Assembly (NCBI GenBank): GCA_003553565.1
Contig: PWER01000051.1
Span: 1-33,619 of the forward strand
DNA from: Nitriliruptoria bacterium
GTDB lineage: Bacteria; Actinomycetota; Nitriliruptoria; Euzebyales; Egibacteraceae
Reading direction: 5' to 3'
Length of the DNA: 33,619 bases
Under the pieces are notes generated by a model. The model saw only the letters and a program-made list of their open reading frames with translations, did not search any database and was not told where the DNA came from. The position numbers were made by a program, and so were the translations under genes. Of the stretch, positions 19,686 through 28,924 are shown piece by piece. Numbering within the stretch: position 1 is the first letter of the stretch; every line of letters starts with the position of its first letter.

Positions 19686-19764
19686 TGGTCGGGATGGGCG
19701 GATTCGAACCGCCGATCTCCGCTCCCCCAGAGCGGCGCCCTAGACCAAGCTGGGCCACATCCCG
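19686..19764 (-). tRNA. tRNA-Pro, anticodon GGG
   Basis: Read on the minus strand, the acceptor stem is CGGGATG/CATCCCG with C1-G72 as usual for bacterial proline tRNA. The D-arm is GCCC...GGGC with an 11-nt loop. The anticodon arm is CCGCT, loop CTGGGGG, AGCGG, placing GGG at 34-36. Then come a 5-nt variable loop, T-arm GGCGG TTCGAAT CCGCC and discriminator A. CCA is encoded (19686-19688). The total is 79 nt with CCA. It reads CCC and CCU proline codons. It stands alone, antisense to the flanking der and pgsA. Confidence 0.96.
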
Positions 19765-19792
19765 TCGCGCCGCACGGGACGGCGCGCCCGGG

Positions 19793-19821
19793 AGGGTAGC
19801 GCCGCCGGGCGCGCTCGGCCA
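19793..19821 (-). promoter_or_regulatory. Possible promoter of tRNA-Pro
   Basis: On the minus strand TGGCCG (19816-19821), 17 bp, then TACCCT (19793-19798) lies about 29 nt before the tRNA 5' end. The -35 matches only half of the consensus. Confidence 0.4.
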
Positions 19822-19832
19822 GCGGTCGTCGG

Positions 19833-19838
19833 TACGCT
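19833..19838 (+). promoter_or_regulatory. -10 element (TACGCT) for pgsA
   Basis: TACGCT 49 nt before the pgsA ATG, in the 123-bp gap after the tRNA gene. No clear -35. Confidence 0.4.
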
Positions 19839-19887
19839 GCCGGGCACGTCAGCCGGGCACGCGAGCGCGAGGGGAGGGCAGGACGGC

Positions 19888-20490
19888 ATGGGCCTGTTCG
19901 ATGCGGGCCGACGCGCCGAGGGCGCCGAGACCGTCCACGAGCGCGTCCTCACCGCACCCAACGCCATCACCGCGGTGCGGCTGGCGGGCCTGCCGGTGTT
20001 CGTGTGGCTGGTGCTCGGTCCACAGGCGCTGGTGGCGGCCTTCTGGGTGCTGGGCGCGATCGCCGCGACCGACTGGGTGGACGGCTACGTGGCGCGTCGG
20101 TTCGATCAGGTCAGCCGCCTGGGGCAGGTGGTCGACCCGCTGGTGGACCGGCTGCTGCTCATCGCCACCGCGCTGACGCTGCTGGTCGCCGGACTGCTGC
20201 CGTGGCCGGTGGTGGCGCTGGTGGTCGGGCGCGACGTGGTGCTGCTCGCCGTCTCGTTCGCGCTGTTCGGCGCGGTCCCGCCGATCCCGGTCAACCGCGC
20301 CGGCAAGGTCGCCACTGCCGCGCTGCTGACCGGGCTGCCCGCGCTGCTGCTCGCCGCCGCCGACTGGGCCGGGGCGCCGCTGGCGCGGGGGCTCGCCTGG
20401 ACGCTCATCCCCCTGGGCACGCTGTCCTACTACGTGGCCGGTGTCCAGTACGCGCTCGCGGCGTGGCGGCTGCGACGCCCGAGCCGATAG
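19888..20490 (+). CDS. pgsA: CDP-alcohol phosphatidyltransferase, PgsA-like
   Basis: The 200-residue integral membrane enzyme of phospholipid synthesis transfers a phosphatidyl group from CDP-diacylglycerol to an alcohol, probably glycerol-3-phosphate. The CDP-alcohol signature is complete: DWVDGYVARRFDQVSRLGQVVDPLVD (72-97), with its aspartates coordinating the metal. About six membrane helices follow the pattern of the family. It sits upstream of gcvH as Rv1822 (annotated pgsA2) does in M. tuberculosis. The alcohol acceptor is inferred; cardiolipin synthase or another head-group specificity is possible. Its TAG stop forms part of the next gene's TAGCAT -10 element. Confidence 0.85.
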   Translation: MGLFDAGRRAEGAETVHERVLTAPNAITAVRLAGLPVFVWLVLGPQALVAAFWVLGAIAATDWVDGYVARRFDQVSRLGQVVDPLVDRLLLIATALTLLVAGLLPWPVVALVVGRDVVLLAVSFALFGAVPPIPVNRAGKVATAALLTGLPALLLAAADWAGAPLARGLAWTLIPLGTLSYYVAGVQYALAAWRLRRPSR

Positions 20491-20498
20491 CATCCGCC
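20486..20498 (+). promoter_or_regulatory. Promoter element for gcvH (TAGCAT -10)
   Basis: GATAGCATCCGCC contains TAGCAT (20488-20493) overlapping the pgsA stop codon, 39 nt before the gcvH GTG. The identical 13-mer recurs before the FHA gene at 20950. Confidence 0.45.
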
Positions 20499-20532
20499 CG
20501 GTTCCGAGACCGCAACCCACCAGGAGGCACGC

Positions 20533-20919
20533 GTGAGCCAGATCCCCGCCGACCTGCGCTACTCCGAGGAGCACGAGTGGGTGCGCGTCGACGGTGACCG
20601 CGTCACCGTCGGCATCACCGACTACGCCCAGGACGCGCTCGGCGACGTCTTGTTCGTCGACCTGCCCGAGCCTGGCACGCAGCTTGAGGTCGGGCAGGCC
20701 TTCGGCGAGGTCGAGTCGACCAAGAGCGTGTCCGATCTGTATGCCCCGGTGGCAGGCACCGTGGCGCAGCGCAACGAAGCGCTCGAGGCCAACCCCGAGC
20801 TGGTGAACTCCAGCCCCTACGATCAGGGCTGGATGGTGGTGCTCGAGGTGAGCGACGCCGGCGTGCTCGACCAGCTGCTCGACGCCGAGGGCTACGAGCG
20901 CCTGCTGGAGGAGACGTGA
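20533..20919 (+). CDS. gcvH: Glycine cleavage system H protein
   Basis: Lipoyl carrier that shuttles the aminomethyl group between the P, T and L proteins of glycine cleavage. The 128-residue protein has YSEEHEWVRVDGDRVTVGITDYAQDALGD, then GEVESTKSVSDLYAP with lipoylated K64, and the C-terminal PYDQGWMVVLEV. GTG 20533 follows AGGAGG (20522-20527) by 5 nt. gcvP lies 3 kb downstream on the opposite strand; gcvT and lpd are not in the window. Confidence 0.97.
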   Translation: MSQIPADLRYSEEHEWVRVDGDRVTVGITDYAQDALGDVLFVDLPEPGTQLEVGQAFGEVESTKSVSDLYAPVAGTVAQRNEALEANPELVNSSPYDQGWMVVLEVSDAGVLDQLLDAEGYERLLEET

Positions 20920-20949
20920 GCGCGCAGCCGGGGGCTGGCGTCGGCACCT

Positions 20950-20962
20950 GATAGCATCCGCC
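20950..20962 (+). promoter_or_regulatory. Promoter element for the FHA gene (TAGCAT -10)
   Basis: A second exact copy of GATAGCATCCGCC, with TAGCAT at 20952-20957, 31 nt before the FHA gene ATG. The copy suggests shared control with gcvH. Confidence 0.45.
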
Positions 20963-20988
20963 TGCCCGGATGACGTGGTGAGGGGTTG

Positions 20989-21483
20989 ATGTACTGCACC
21001 CGCTGCGGGGCCCAGAACCCCGACGACGCCAACTTCTGCGCCCGCTGCGGCCACCGCATGCCCTGGGCGCAGCCGCAGGCCACGACCTCGTCGGTGGAGC
21101 CCGAGGCGCTGCTGACCAGTGGCCCCGAGGCCAAGCCCCCGGTCCGCGCGACCGATGGCGAGGTGCCCGAGCTCGAGCCCGGCACCGCGCTGCTGGTGGT
21201 GGTGCGCGGACCCAACGAGGGTGCCCGCTTCCTGCTCGACCGCGACGAGATCGACTGCGGGCGCCACCCCGAGTGCACGATCTTCCTGGACGACATCACC
21301 GTCAGCCGCCTGCACGTGACGTTCGTGCGCCGCGACGGCGGCTTCGACGTGCGCGACGAGCAGAGCCTCAACGGGACCTACGTCAACGGCGAGCGCGTCG
21401 ACGAGCAGCGGCTCGCGACCGGCGACGAGCTGCAGATCGGCAAGTTCAAGCTCATGGCGTTCGTGGCCGGACGCGACCAGTAG
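20989..21483 (+). CDS. garA: GarA/OdhI-like FHA protein with N-terminal zinc ribbon
   Basis: GarA (OdhI) is a phospho-switch that, when unphosphorylated, inhibits 2-oxoglutarate dehydrogenase and tunes glutamate metabolism. The 164-residue protein has an FHA domain (about 65-160) very close to GarA: ALLVVVRGPNEGARFLLD, GRHPEC (91-96), FLDDITVSRLH, SLNGTYVNG and LQIGKFKLM. Its place between gcvH and the ftsR-like gene is that of Rv1827. The N-terminus differs: MYCTRCG...FCARCG (1-21) is a four-cysteine zinc ribbon, followed by ATTSSVEPEAL (31-41), which resembles the ETTSVF site phosphorylated in GarA. ATG 20989 is preceded by GGTGAGGGG and an in-frame TTG. Function by orthology is likely but unproven. 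Confidence 0.85.
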   Translation: MYCTRCGAQNPDDANFCARCGHRMPWAQPQATTSSVEPEALLTSGPEAKPPVRATDGEVPELEPGTALLVVVRGPNEGARFLLDRDEIDCGRHPECTIFLDDITVSRLHVTFVRRDGGFDVRDEQSLNGTYVNGERVDEQRLATGDELQIGKFKLMAFVAGRDQ

Positions 21484-21496
21484 CGGGCGGAGCGAC

Positions 21497-22222
21497 GTGG
21501 CAGCAGACGGGTACACCATCGGGGAGGTCCTGAACCAGCTCAAGGAGGACTTCGAGGACATCACGATCTCGAAGATCCGCTTCCTGGAGAGCGAGGGCCT
21601 CATCCACCCGGACCGCACCGAGTCCGGGTACCGCAAGTTCACCGATGACGACGTGGACCGCCTGCGATTCATCCTGACCGCCCAACGCGACCACTACCTG
21701 CCGCTGAAGGTCATCCGGGAGCAGCTGGACAAGCTCGACGCCGGCGAGGCACCGGTGGGCGAGGCCGGACCCGGCGCGACCGCCGAGCCGCCCGAGAGCG
21801 CGCCCGCCGAGGGTCACGCGCCCCTGGCGCTGGACGACGGCGGCGGGCGGTCGCTGGGGCTGCGCGACCTATGCGAGGCCACCGGTCTGACCAGCGAGCA
21901 GGTCCGCGCGCTGCGGGAGTACGGCGTGGTCGGGCGCCGCTCCGACGATGGCGCCCCCTTCGACGACGACGATGTGGCGGCGGGCAGGGCCGCGCGCGAG
22001 CTGCTCAACCTCGGCCTCGAGCCCCGCCATCTGCGCATGTACGGGCAGTTCGTGGACCGCGAGGTGGCGCTCTACGAGCAGCTCGTGGCGCCGCTGCAGC
22101 GCCAGCGCAACCCCGAGGCGCGCCGGCAGGCGGACCGCCAGCTGGAGCGCCTCGCCGCGCTCACCGGCCGGCTGCAGCGCGCCCTGCTGGCGCGCGCCCT
22201 GCGCGACGCGCGGCAGGGCTGA
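21497..22222 (+). CDS. ftsR: MerR-family regulator, FtsR/Rv1828 type
   Basis: FtsR of Corynebacterium, orthologous to Rv1828, is a MerR-like activator of ftsZ. This 241-residue protein starts with a winged HTH (about 5-75: YTIGEVLNQLKEDFEDITISKIRFLESEGLIHPDRTESGYRKF). An acidic/proline linker (80-112) and a second HTH-like helical domain follow (LGLRDLCEATGLTSEQVRALREYGVV, then a long Arg-rich amphipathic helix). This two-domain layout fits the Rv1828 family, and so does the position after garA. GTG 21497 is 13 nt after the FHA stop with GGAG upstream. Probably cotranscribed with the FHA gene. The ftsZ target is inferred. Confidence 0.88.
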   Translation: MAADGYTIGEVLNQLKEDFEDITISKIRFLESEGLIHPDRTESGYRKFTDDDVDRLRFILTAQRDHYLPLKVIREQLDKLDAGEAPVGEAGPGATAEPPESAPAEGHAPLALDDGGGRSLGLRDLCEATGLTSEQVRALREYGVVGRRSDDGAPFDDDDVAAGRAARELLNLGLEPRHLRMYGQFVDREVALYEQLVAPLQRQRNPEARRQADRQLERLAALTGRLQRALLARALRDARQG

Positions 22223-22227
22223 CCGCG

Positions 22228-22446
22228 ATGGCTGCCGGTGACCCCAAGCCGTGGGGGCCCTGGCCCGTCCTGCTGCTCGCGCTGGCGCTGCTGGCCCTCA
22301 TCTATCTCATCGTGCAGGCCGACCTGGCCGAGGGCCACGAGGTGCCGGGCGCGCCCCCGCCGTCCACCGACACCGCCAGCGTCGCCGGCCCCGGCGCGCT
22401 CGCGGCATCAGCATGTCGCCTCGACGGTGCCGCGATGCCCGCGTGA
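22228..22446 (+). CDS. Small single-pass membrane protein
   Basis: ATG 22228 lies 5 nt after the ftsR-like stop and encodes 72 residues. WGPWPVLLLALALLALIYLIV (9-29) is one clear transmembrane segment. The polar C-terminal half (residues 30-72) contains a PPPSTDT stretch and one Cys. Third codon positions are almost all G or C, supporting real coding sequence, but no strong Shine-Dalgarno is visible. The stop (22444-22446) touches the -35 of the next promoter. I do not recognise a family; translational coupling to ftsR is likely from spacing. Confidence 0.55.
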   Translation: MAAGDPKPWGPWPVLLLALALLALIYLIVQADLAEGHEVPGAPPPSTDTASVAGPGALAASACRLDGAAMPA

Positions 22447-22475
22447 TTGTCGCCCCCTGGCCCCGAACGTAGACT
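22447..22475 (+). promoter_or_regulatory. Promoter for the DUF151 gene
   Basis: TTGTCG (22447-22452), 17 bp, TAGACT (22470-22475), about 27 nt before GTG 22503. One of the best promoter matches in the window. Confidence 0.65.
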
Positions 22476-22502
22476 CGCAGTGACCCGAGCGAAGGAGCAT
22501 CC

Positions 22503-22973
22503 GTGATCGAGCTGGAGCTCGTGGGAGTCCGGGTCGAGCTTCCCCACAACCAGCCGATCGTCCTGCTCAGGGAGACGACGGGGGAGCGCTACCTCCCCAT
22601 CTGGATCGGTGCGGTCGAGGCGACGGCCATCGCCTTCGCCCTGCAGGGCGTCACCACGGCCCGGCCGATGACCCACGACCTCATGCGCGATCTGCTGGCC
22701 AACCTCGAGGTGCAGGTCGACCGTGTCGTCGTCACCGAGCTGCGAGACGGCACCTTCTACGCCGAGATCCACCTCACCCACGGTGGCCAGTCCGTCGTGG
22801 TGTCCTCGCGGCCCTCCGACGCCATCGCGCTGGCGGTGCGCGCCGAGGTGACGGTCTACGCCGAGGAGGCGGTCCTCGACGAGGCCGGCATCGAGATCGA
22901 GGACGACGAGGAGGAAGAGGTCGAGCAGTTCAAGGAGTTCCTCGACTCGGTCTCGCCCGAGGACTTCAAGTAG
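22503..22973 (+). CDS. Bifunctional nuclease family protein (DUF151)
   Basis: The 156-residue protein is a member of the BFN/DUF151 family, for which DNase and RNase activity is reported in plants and a structure is known from Thermotoga. IELELVGVRVELPHNQPIVLLRETTGERYLPIWIG (2-36), EATAIAFALQGV, RPMTHDLM and SRPSDAIALAVR are the family motifs. The C-terminal 35 residues are acidic (EDDEEEEVEQFKEF). It corresponds to Rv1829, also between the two merR genes in M. tuberculosis. GTG 22503 follows AAGGAG (22492-22497) by 5 nt. The cellular role in actinobacteria is not established. Confidence 0.9.
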   Translation: MIELELVGVRVELPHNQPIVLLRETTGERYLPIWIGAVEATAIAFALQGVTTARPMTHDLMRDLLANLEVQVDRVVVTELRDGTFYAEIHLTHGGQSVVVSSRPSDAIALAVRAEVTVYAEEAVLDEAGIEIEDDEEEEVEQFKEFLDSVSPEDFK

Positions 22974-23074
22974 GCGCCGACGCGCCTCCCGCGGCCCCTG
23001 CCAGGGTCGGCCCGGGTCGGTCCTCGCGCCACGCGCTCCGCAGGTCGAGGTCAGCGCGCTGCGCCCGAGGGCTG

Positions 23075-23104
23075 TTGCCACGAGCGTCGCTGCTGACGTA
23101 GACT
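23075..23104 (+). promoter_or_regulatory. Promoter for the second merR gene
   Basis: TTGCCA (23075-23080), 18 bp, TAGACT (23099-23104), about 45 nt before the ATG, in the 175-bp gap after the DUF151 gene. I see no terminator in the first 100 bp of that gap. Confidence 0.6.
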
Positions 23105-23148
23105 CCACTGTCGGAATTCTCCCGGCGCGACCTCGGCAGGAGACCCCC

Positions 23149-23682
23149 ATGGCGCGCGACAACCGCTACCTGCGTGACATCCCGCTGCCCGGGTTCGAGG
23201 ACGGCCCCAGCGGCTACCGCGCCCCGAAGGTCACCAAGCTCGTCGGCATCTCGTACCGCCAGCTCGACTACTGGACCAGCACCGGCCTGGTGCGCGCCTC
23301 GGTGCGTGACGCCGTCGGGTCCGGCAGCCAGCGGCTGTACAGCTTCGAGGACATCGTCCAGCTGCGCGTCATCAAGCGGCTCCTGGACACCGGGGTGGGC
23401 CTCAAGCGCATCCGCGCCGCGATCGAGTACATCCGCGACCGGGGCCTCGACCTGCGGACCGTGACGCTGGTCTCGGACGGCCACACCATCTACGCCCTCG
23501 ACGACGAGTCGCAGGTGGTCGACCTGCTCCAGCGCGGCCAGGGCGTCTTCGCGATCGCGCTGGAGCCGGTGGTCACCGAGCTCGAGGGCGACATCGCCGT
23601 GATCGAGCCCGAGCACGTGCCCGCGCCCGTCGCCGAGCTCGCCACCGACGCCGAGGCCGAGGTGCCCGCCGCCGAGGGCTGA
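23149..23682 (+). CDS. MerR-family regulator, Rv1830 type
   Basis: The 177-residue protein has an N-terminal MerR HTH (about 22-92): GYRAPKVTKLVGISYRQLDYWTSTGLVRAS, the wing SGSQRLYSFEDIVQLRVIKRLLDTGVGLKRI, and IEYIRDRG. The C-terminal domain (about 100-150: VTLVSDGHTIYALDDESQVVDLLQRGQGVFAIAL) is typical of the Rv1830 group, linked to cell-division control in mycobacteria. The end is acidic and disordered. ATG 23149 follows GGAG (23139-23142). It lies between the DUF151 gene and gcvP, as Rv1830 does near Rv1829 and gcvB. Target genes are unknown here. Confidence 0.88.
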   Translation: MARDNRYLRDIPLPGFEDGPSGYRAPKVTKLVGISYRQLDYWTSTGLVRASVRDAVGSGSQRLYSFEDIVQLRVIKRLLDTGVGLKRIRAAIEYIRDRGLDLRTVTLVSDGHTIYALDDESQVVDLLQRGQGVFAIALEPVVTELEGDIAVIEPEHVPAPVAELATDAEAEVPAAEG

Positions 23683-23683
23683 C

Positions 23684-23706
23684 GCGCCCCCGCTGCCCGG
23701 CGGGCG

Positions 23707-23707
<1 letters not shown>
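23684..23707. terminator. Hairpin between convergent merR and gcvP
   Basis: CCCGC (23689-23693), loop TGCCCG, GCGGG (23700-23704), extended by GCG/CGC across a 2-nt bulge. It starts just after the merR stop and reaches the gcvP stop (23707-23709), so it may end both transcripts. Confidence 0.45.
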
Positions 23708-26613
<2,906 letters not shown>

Positions 26614-26635
26614 GGGGTCCTCCAGAGCTCGGAGC

Positions 26636-26662
26636 GGGCAGGCCACGGTCGGTGGTCTGCCC
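26636..26662 (-). promoter_or_regulatory. Expression-platform hairpin of the gcvP leader
   Basis: On the minus strand GGGCAG, CCAC, loop CGACC, GTGG, CTGCCC form a stem of 6 + 4 bp with one A-C mismatch, 3 nt after aptamer II and 12 nt before the Shine-Dalgarno. There is no U-tract, so it more likely helps present or hide the ribosome-binding site than terminate. Confidence 0.6.
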
Positions 26663-26665
26663 CGG

Positions 26666-26842
26666 CTCTGTCAGGGAACCTGAGAGTTCGGCCGGCGGGT
26701 CCGGCGTGCCCCTTCGGTTCCAGCGGCCCCATCGCCGCCGGATCTCCAGAGTGGCCTGGGCCTCGCGGTCCGGGTGCCTGAGAGATTCCCGGGGCGGGTT
26801 GCTCCTTCGGCGCTCCGGTCGGACCGGAGGCTCTCCCGCGAG
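26666..26842 (-). ncRNA. Tandem glycine riboswitch upstream of gcvP
   Basis: Two aptamers read on the minus strand. Aptamer I spans 26842-26762: P1 is CTCGCGG/CCGCGAG, followed by GGAGAGCC, CCGAAGGAGCAA and ATCTCTCAGGCA, the classic glycine-aptamer core. Aptamer II spans 26751-26666: P1 is CTCTG/CAGAG, with CTGGAGATCC, ACCGAAGGGGCACGCC and AACTCTCAGGTTCC. The linker is about 10 nt. The core motifs, tandem arrangement and place before gcvP make the assignment firm. Glycine binding normally turns gcv expression on. Confidence 0.95.
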
Positions 26843-26861
26843 GTGTGTGCGGCCGACGCCG

Positions 26862-26890
26862 ACGGTACTGCGTCGACGGTGGGGGCTCAA
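26862..26890 (-). promoter_or_regulatory. Promoter of the glycine-riboswitch/gcvP transcript
   Basis: On the minus strand TTGAGC (26885-26890), 17 bp, TACCGT (26862-26867). Initiation near 26855 leaves about 13 nt before aptamer I, which fits a riboswitch leader. Confidence 0.65.
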
Positions 26891-26910
26891 GGGAGCCGCG
26901 CGCCGACGCC

Positions 26911-27196
26911 GGGCTGCGCGCGCGCCTCGGCCCCGACCCGCTGCGCGGCGACGCCGAGCCCGACGCGCTGGGCGGACCTCGTGGCTCTGCTGCGCGCCGG
27001 TGCGCGCTCGGGGCGCAGCGTCACCGTCGAGCCGGCCGAGGTGGGCGCAGCCAGCCGCGCGACGGTGCCGGCCGGTGACCGCGTCCACGTGTACCGCCGC
27101 GCCGGTGCGCCCTGCCGGCGGTGCCACACCGCGATCCGCAGCTGGGAGCTCGGCGGCCGCGCCATCTTCGCCTGTCCCACCTGCCAGCCGCGCTGA
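26911..27196 (+). pseudogene. Remnant of an Fpg/Nei-family DNA glycosylase
   Basis: Two pieces in different frames resemble the C-terminal half of Fpg/Nei base-excision glycosylases. In frame 1, LRARLGPDPLRGDAEPDAL (26914-26970) matches the LGPxxL motif before the helix-two-turn-helix. In frame 2 from 26972, ADLVALLRAGARSGRSVTVEP leads to HVYRRAGAPCRRCHTAIRS...GGRAIFACPTCQPR, the four-Cys zinc finger that ends these enzymes. The frame changes near 26971; the helix-two-turn-helix and the whole catalytic N-terminus are missing, and upstream sequence is the gcvP promoter. Codon bias in the second piece is still good. GTG 26981 could give a 71-residue zinc-finger protein, so residual expression is possible. 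Confidence 0.6.
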
Positions 27197-27211
27197 CCGG
27201 GCTGGTCAGCG
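27191..27211. terminator. Symmetric hairpin holding both convergent stop codons
   Basis: CGCTGACC (27191-27198), loop GGGCT, GGTCAGCG (27204-27211): a perfect 8-bp stem. The TGA of the glycosylase remnant (27194-27196) is in one arm and the stop of the aminopeptidase (TCA, 27206-27208) in the other. Likely bidirectional terminator. Confidence 0.6.
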
Positions 27212-28702
27212 GTCCGGTCCCAGCCACGACAGCAGCGTGCGCACCCCGAAGCCGGTGGCGCCCTCGGGCAGGTGGCCCCAGCCCATGCCCGAGCCCAGCC
27301 AGGCGGCCGGCAGATCGCAGTGCAGCCACGGCACCTCGCCGACGAACCGGCGCAGGTACAGCCCTGCCAGGATCGCGTCCGAGCCGGGGTCGCCGGCAGG
27401 GCTGTCGCCCACCTGGCGGTGATCGGCGACGTCGCTGCGCAGGAAGCGGTCCAGCTCGGGCCACAGCGGCAGCGGCCACAGCCGCTCGCCGCTGTCGCGC
27501 CCGGCCTCGCGCAGGGCGCCGAGCAGCCCCTCGTCGTCGCACAGCAGCGCCCCGGCGTAGGCGCCGACCGCGTGGGCCGCGCTGCCGGTGAGGGTGGCCA
27601 CGTCGACGATGGCGTCCGGCTCGGTGGCAGCCGCCAGCGCCACCGCGTCGGCGAGGATCAGCCGCCCCTCGGCGTCGGTGTCGACGACCTCGGTCGTGGT
27701 GCCGTCGGGGTGGGAGACCACGTCCCCGGGTCGATAGGAGCGGGCCCCTGGCAGGTTCTCCACCAGCGGCAGCCAGGCGTCGACGGTCACCCGCACCCCG
27801 AGCTCGCCGAGGGCGGCGCAGGCGGCGGCGACCGTGGCGGCACCGGCCATGTCGGACTTCATGGCCTGCATCCCGGTGCGGTCCTTGAGCGACAGGCCGC
27901 CGGAGTCGAACGTGACGCCCTTGCCGACCAGCGCCACGCGGCCGGTGCTGCCGCGCGGGGCGTAGCGCAGCCGCAGCAGGCGCGGGCCATGCTCCGAGCC
28001 GCCGCCCACGGCCAGCGTCGCGTGGCACCCGCTGGCGGCGAGCTCATCGGGCCCCCACACCTCCACGTCGAGGTCGGCGCACAGCTCGCCGAGGGTCGCG
28101 GCGAGCGCGGCAGGGGTCTTGTCGGCCGGCGGGGTGGTGACCAGCTCGCGGGCGGTGCGGGTCGCGCCGGCGGTGATGGCGGCGCGCGCCAGCGCCTCGC
28201 GGGCGCCGGCGCTGCGGCTCGAGGGCACCAGCACGGTGGCGCGCGTCAGGGCGGGGGCCCGCTCGTCGCCCTGGGTGCGCCAGCGCTGGTCGGCGTGCGC
28301 GCCCAGCAGGAGTCCCTCGGCGACCGCGTGGACGCTGGCCGCTGTCGGGTGGATCTGGGCGAGGGTGGTGGCCAGGGAGGGGGCGTCGGGCACCGCGCGC
28401 ACCGCGGTGGCGGCCGCGTCGCGCAGCGCTGCGGCGTCGGCGTCGACCATGCGCCCGAGACCCACCAGCAGCACCGAGCGCGCCGGCAGGTCGGGGGCGG
28501 CCAGTCGGAGCGTCTGGCCGACGTCGCCGCGGAAGGCGTGGCTGACCGGGAACCCGTCGAGCCCGAGGGCGCCGAGCACCGCGCCGGTGCCGGGCCCCTC
28601 GATCTCGCCCTTGAAGGCCGGGGCGACCAGCACGTCGACCTCCTGGGCGCGCAGGTCGCCGGAGGCGACGTGGAGGGTCGGCGGTGGGGTGGTGGGCACC
28701 AT
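27206..28702 (-). CDS. pepA: Leucyl aminopeptidase (M17)
   Basis: Removes N-terminal residues, preferring leucine, with two metal ions; cytosolic peptide turnover. The 498 residues have an N-terminal macro-like domain (about 1-165) and a C-terminal catalytic domain: GKGVTFDSGGLSLK, MKSDMAGAA, the signature here DTDAEGRLILADA, VATLTGS and the conserved end PWLHCDLPAAW. The usual signature is NTDAEGRL; Asn is replaced by Asp, while the metal-binding Asp and Glu remain. I chose ATG 28702 because it overlaps the stop of the upstream small gene (TGATG); the longer frame adds only Arg-rich sequence from the other gene's shadow. Confidence 0.93.
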   Translation of the reverse strand: MVPTTPPPTLHVASGDLRAQEVDVLVAPAFKGEIEGPGTGAVLGALGLDGFPVSHAFRGDVGQTLRLAAPDLPARSVLLVGLGRMVDADAAALRDAAATAVRAVPDAPSLATTLAQIHPTAASVHAVAEGLLLGAHADQRWRTQGDERAPALTRATVLVPSSRSAGAREALARAAITAGATRTARELVTTPPADKTPAALAATLGELCADLDVEVWGPDELAASGCHATLAVGGGSEHGPRLLRLRYAPRGSTGRVALVGKGVTFDSGGLSLKDRTGMQAMKSDMAGAATVAAACAALGELGVRVTVDAWLPLVENLPGARSYRPGDVVSHPDGTTTEVVDTDAEGRLILADAVALAAATEPDAIVDVATLTGSAAHAVGAYAGALLCDDEGLLGALREAGRDSGERLWPLPLWPELDRFLRSDVADHRQVGDSPAGDPGSDAILAGLYLRRFVGEVPWLHCDLPAAWLGSGMGWGHLPEGATGFGVRTLLSWLGPDR

Positions 28703-28917
28703 CAGCTGGCCTCGTCGGGGTCGGGGAGCCCGTCGGGGCCGACGGGAGCGTCCAGCGCGGCGTGCGCGCGCACCGCGGGGTCGGTCGGCCCGACGCGGTG
28801 CCAGTCGCAGCCGCCCTGGCAGCGTCGCAGGCACGCGCTCGGCACGCGCACCAGGTGGTCGAACGGCAGCAGCTGCTCGCAGTGGTGGCAGCGGTAGGTG
28901 GTGTTCGCCTCGACCAT
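28702..28917 (-). CDS. Small cysteine-rich (probable zinc-binding) protein
   Basis: The 71-residue protein starts MVEANTTYRCHHCEQLLPFDHLVRV and continues ACLRRCQGGCDWHRVG. CHHC plus three further Cys and His in 28-40 suggest a small zinc-binding fold. The C-terminal half (residues 41-71) is acidic/proline-rich and disordered-looking. I do not recognise a family. Its stop overlaps the pepA start (TGATG), so the two are translationally coupled and cotranscribed. TACGCT 7 nt before its ATG and the lack of a Shine-Dalgarno suggest a leaderless message. Confidence 0.7.
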   Translation of the reverse strand: MVEANTTYRCHHCEQLLPFDHLVRVPSACLRRCQGGCDWHRVGPTDPAVRAHAALDAPVGPDGLPDPDEAS

Positions 28918-28924
28918 CGAGCGG

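Noticed and set aside
19657-19887. tRNA-Pro as an integration site
   Set aside because: No partial duplicate of the tRNA 3' end is seen in the window and both flanks are core genes.
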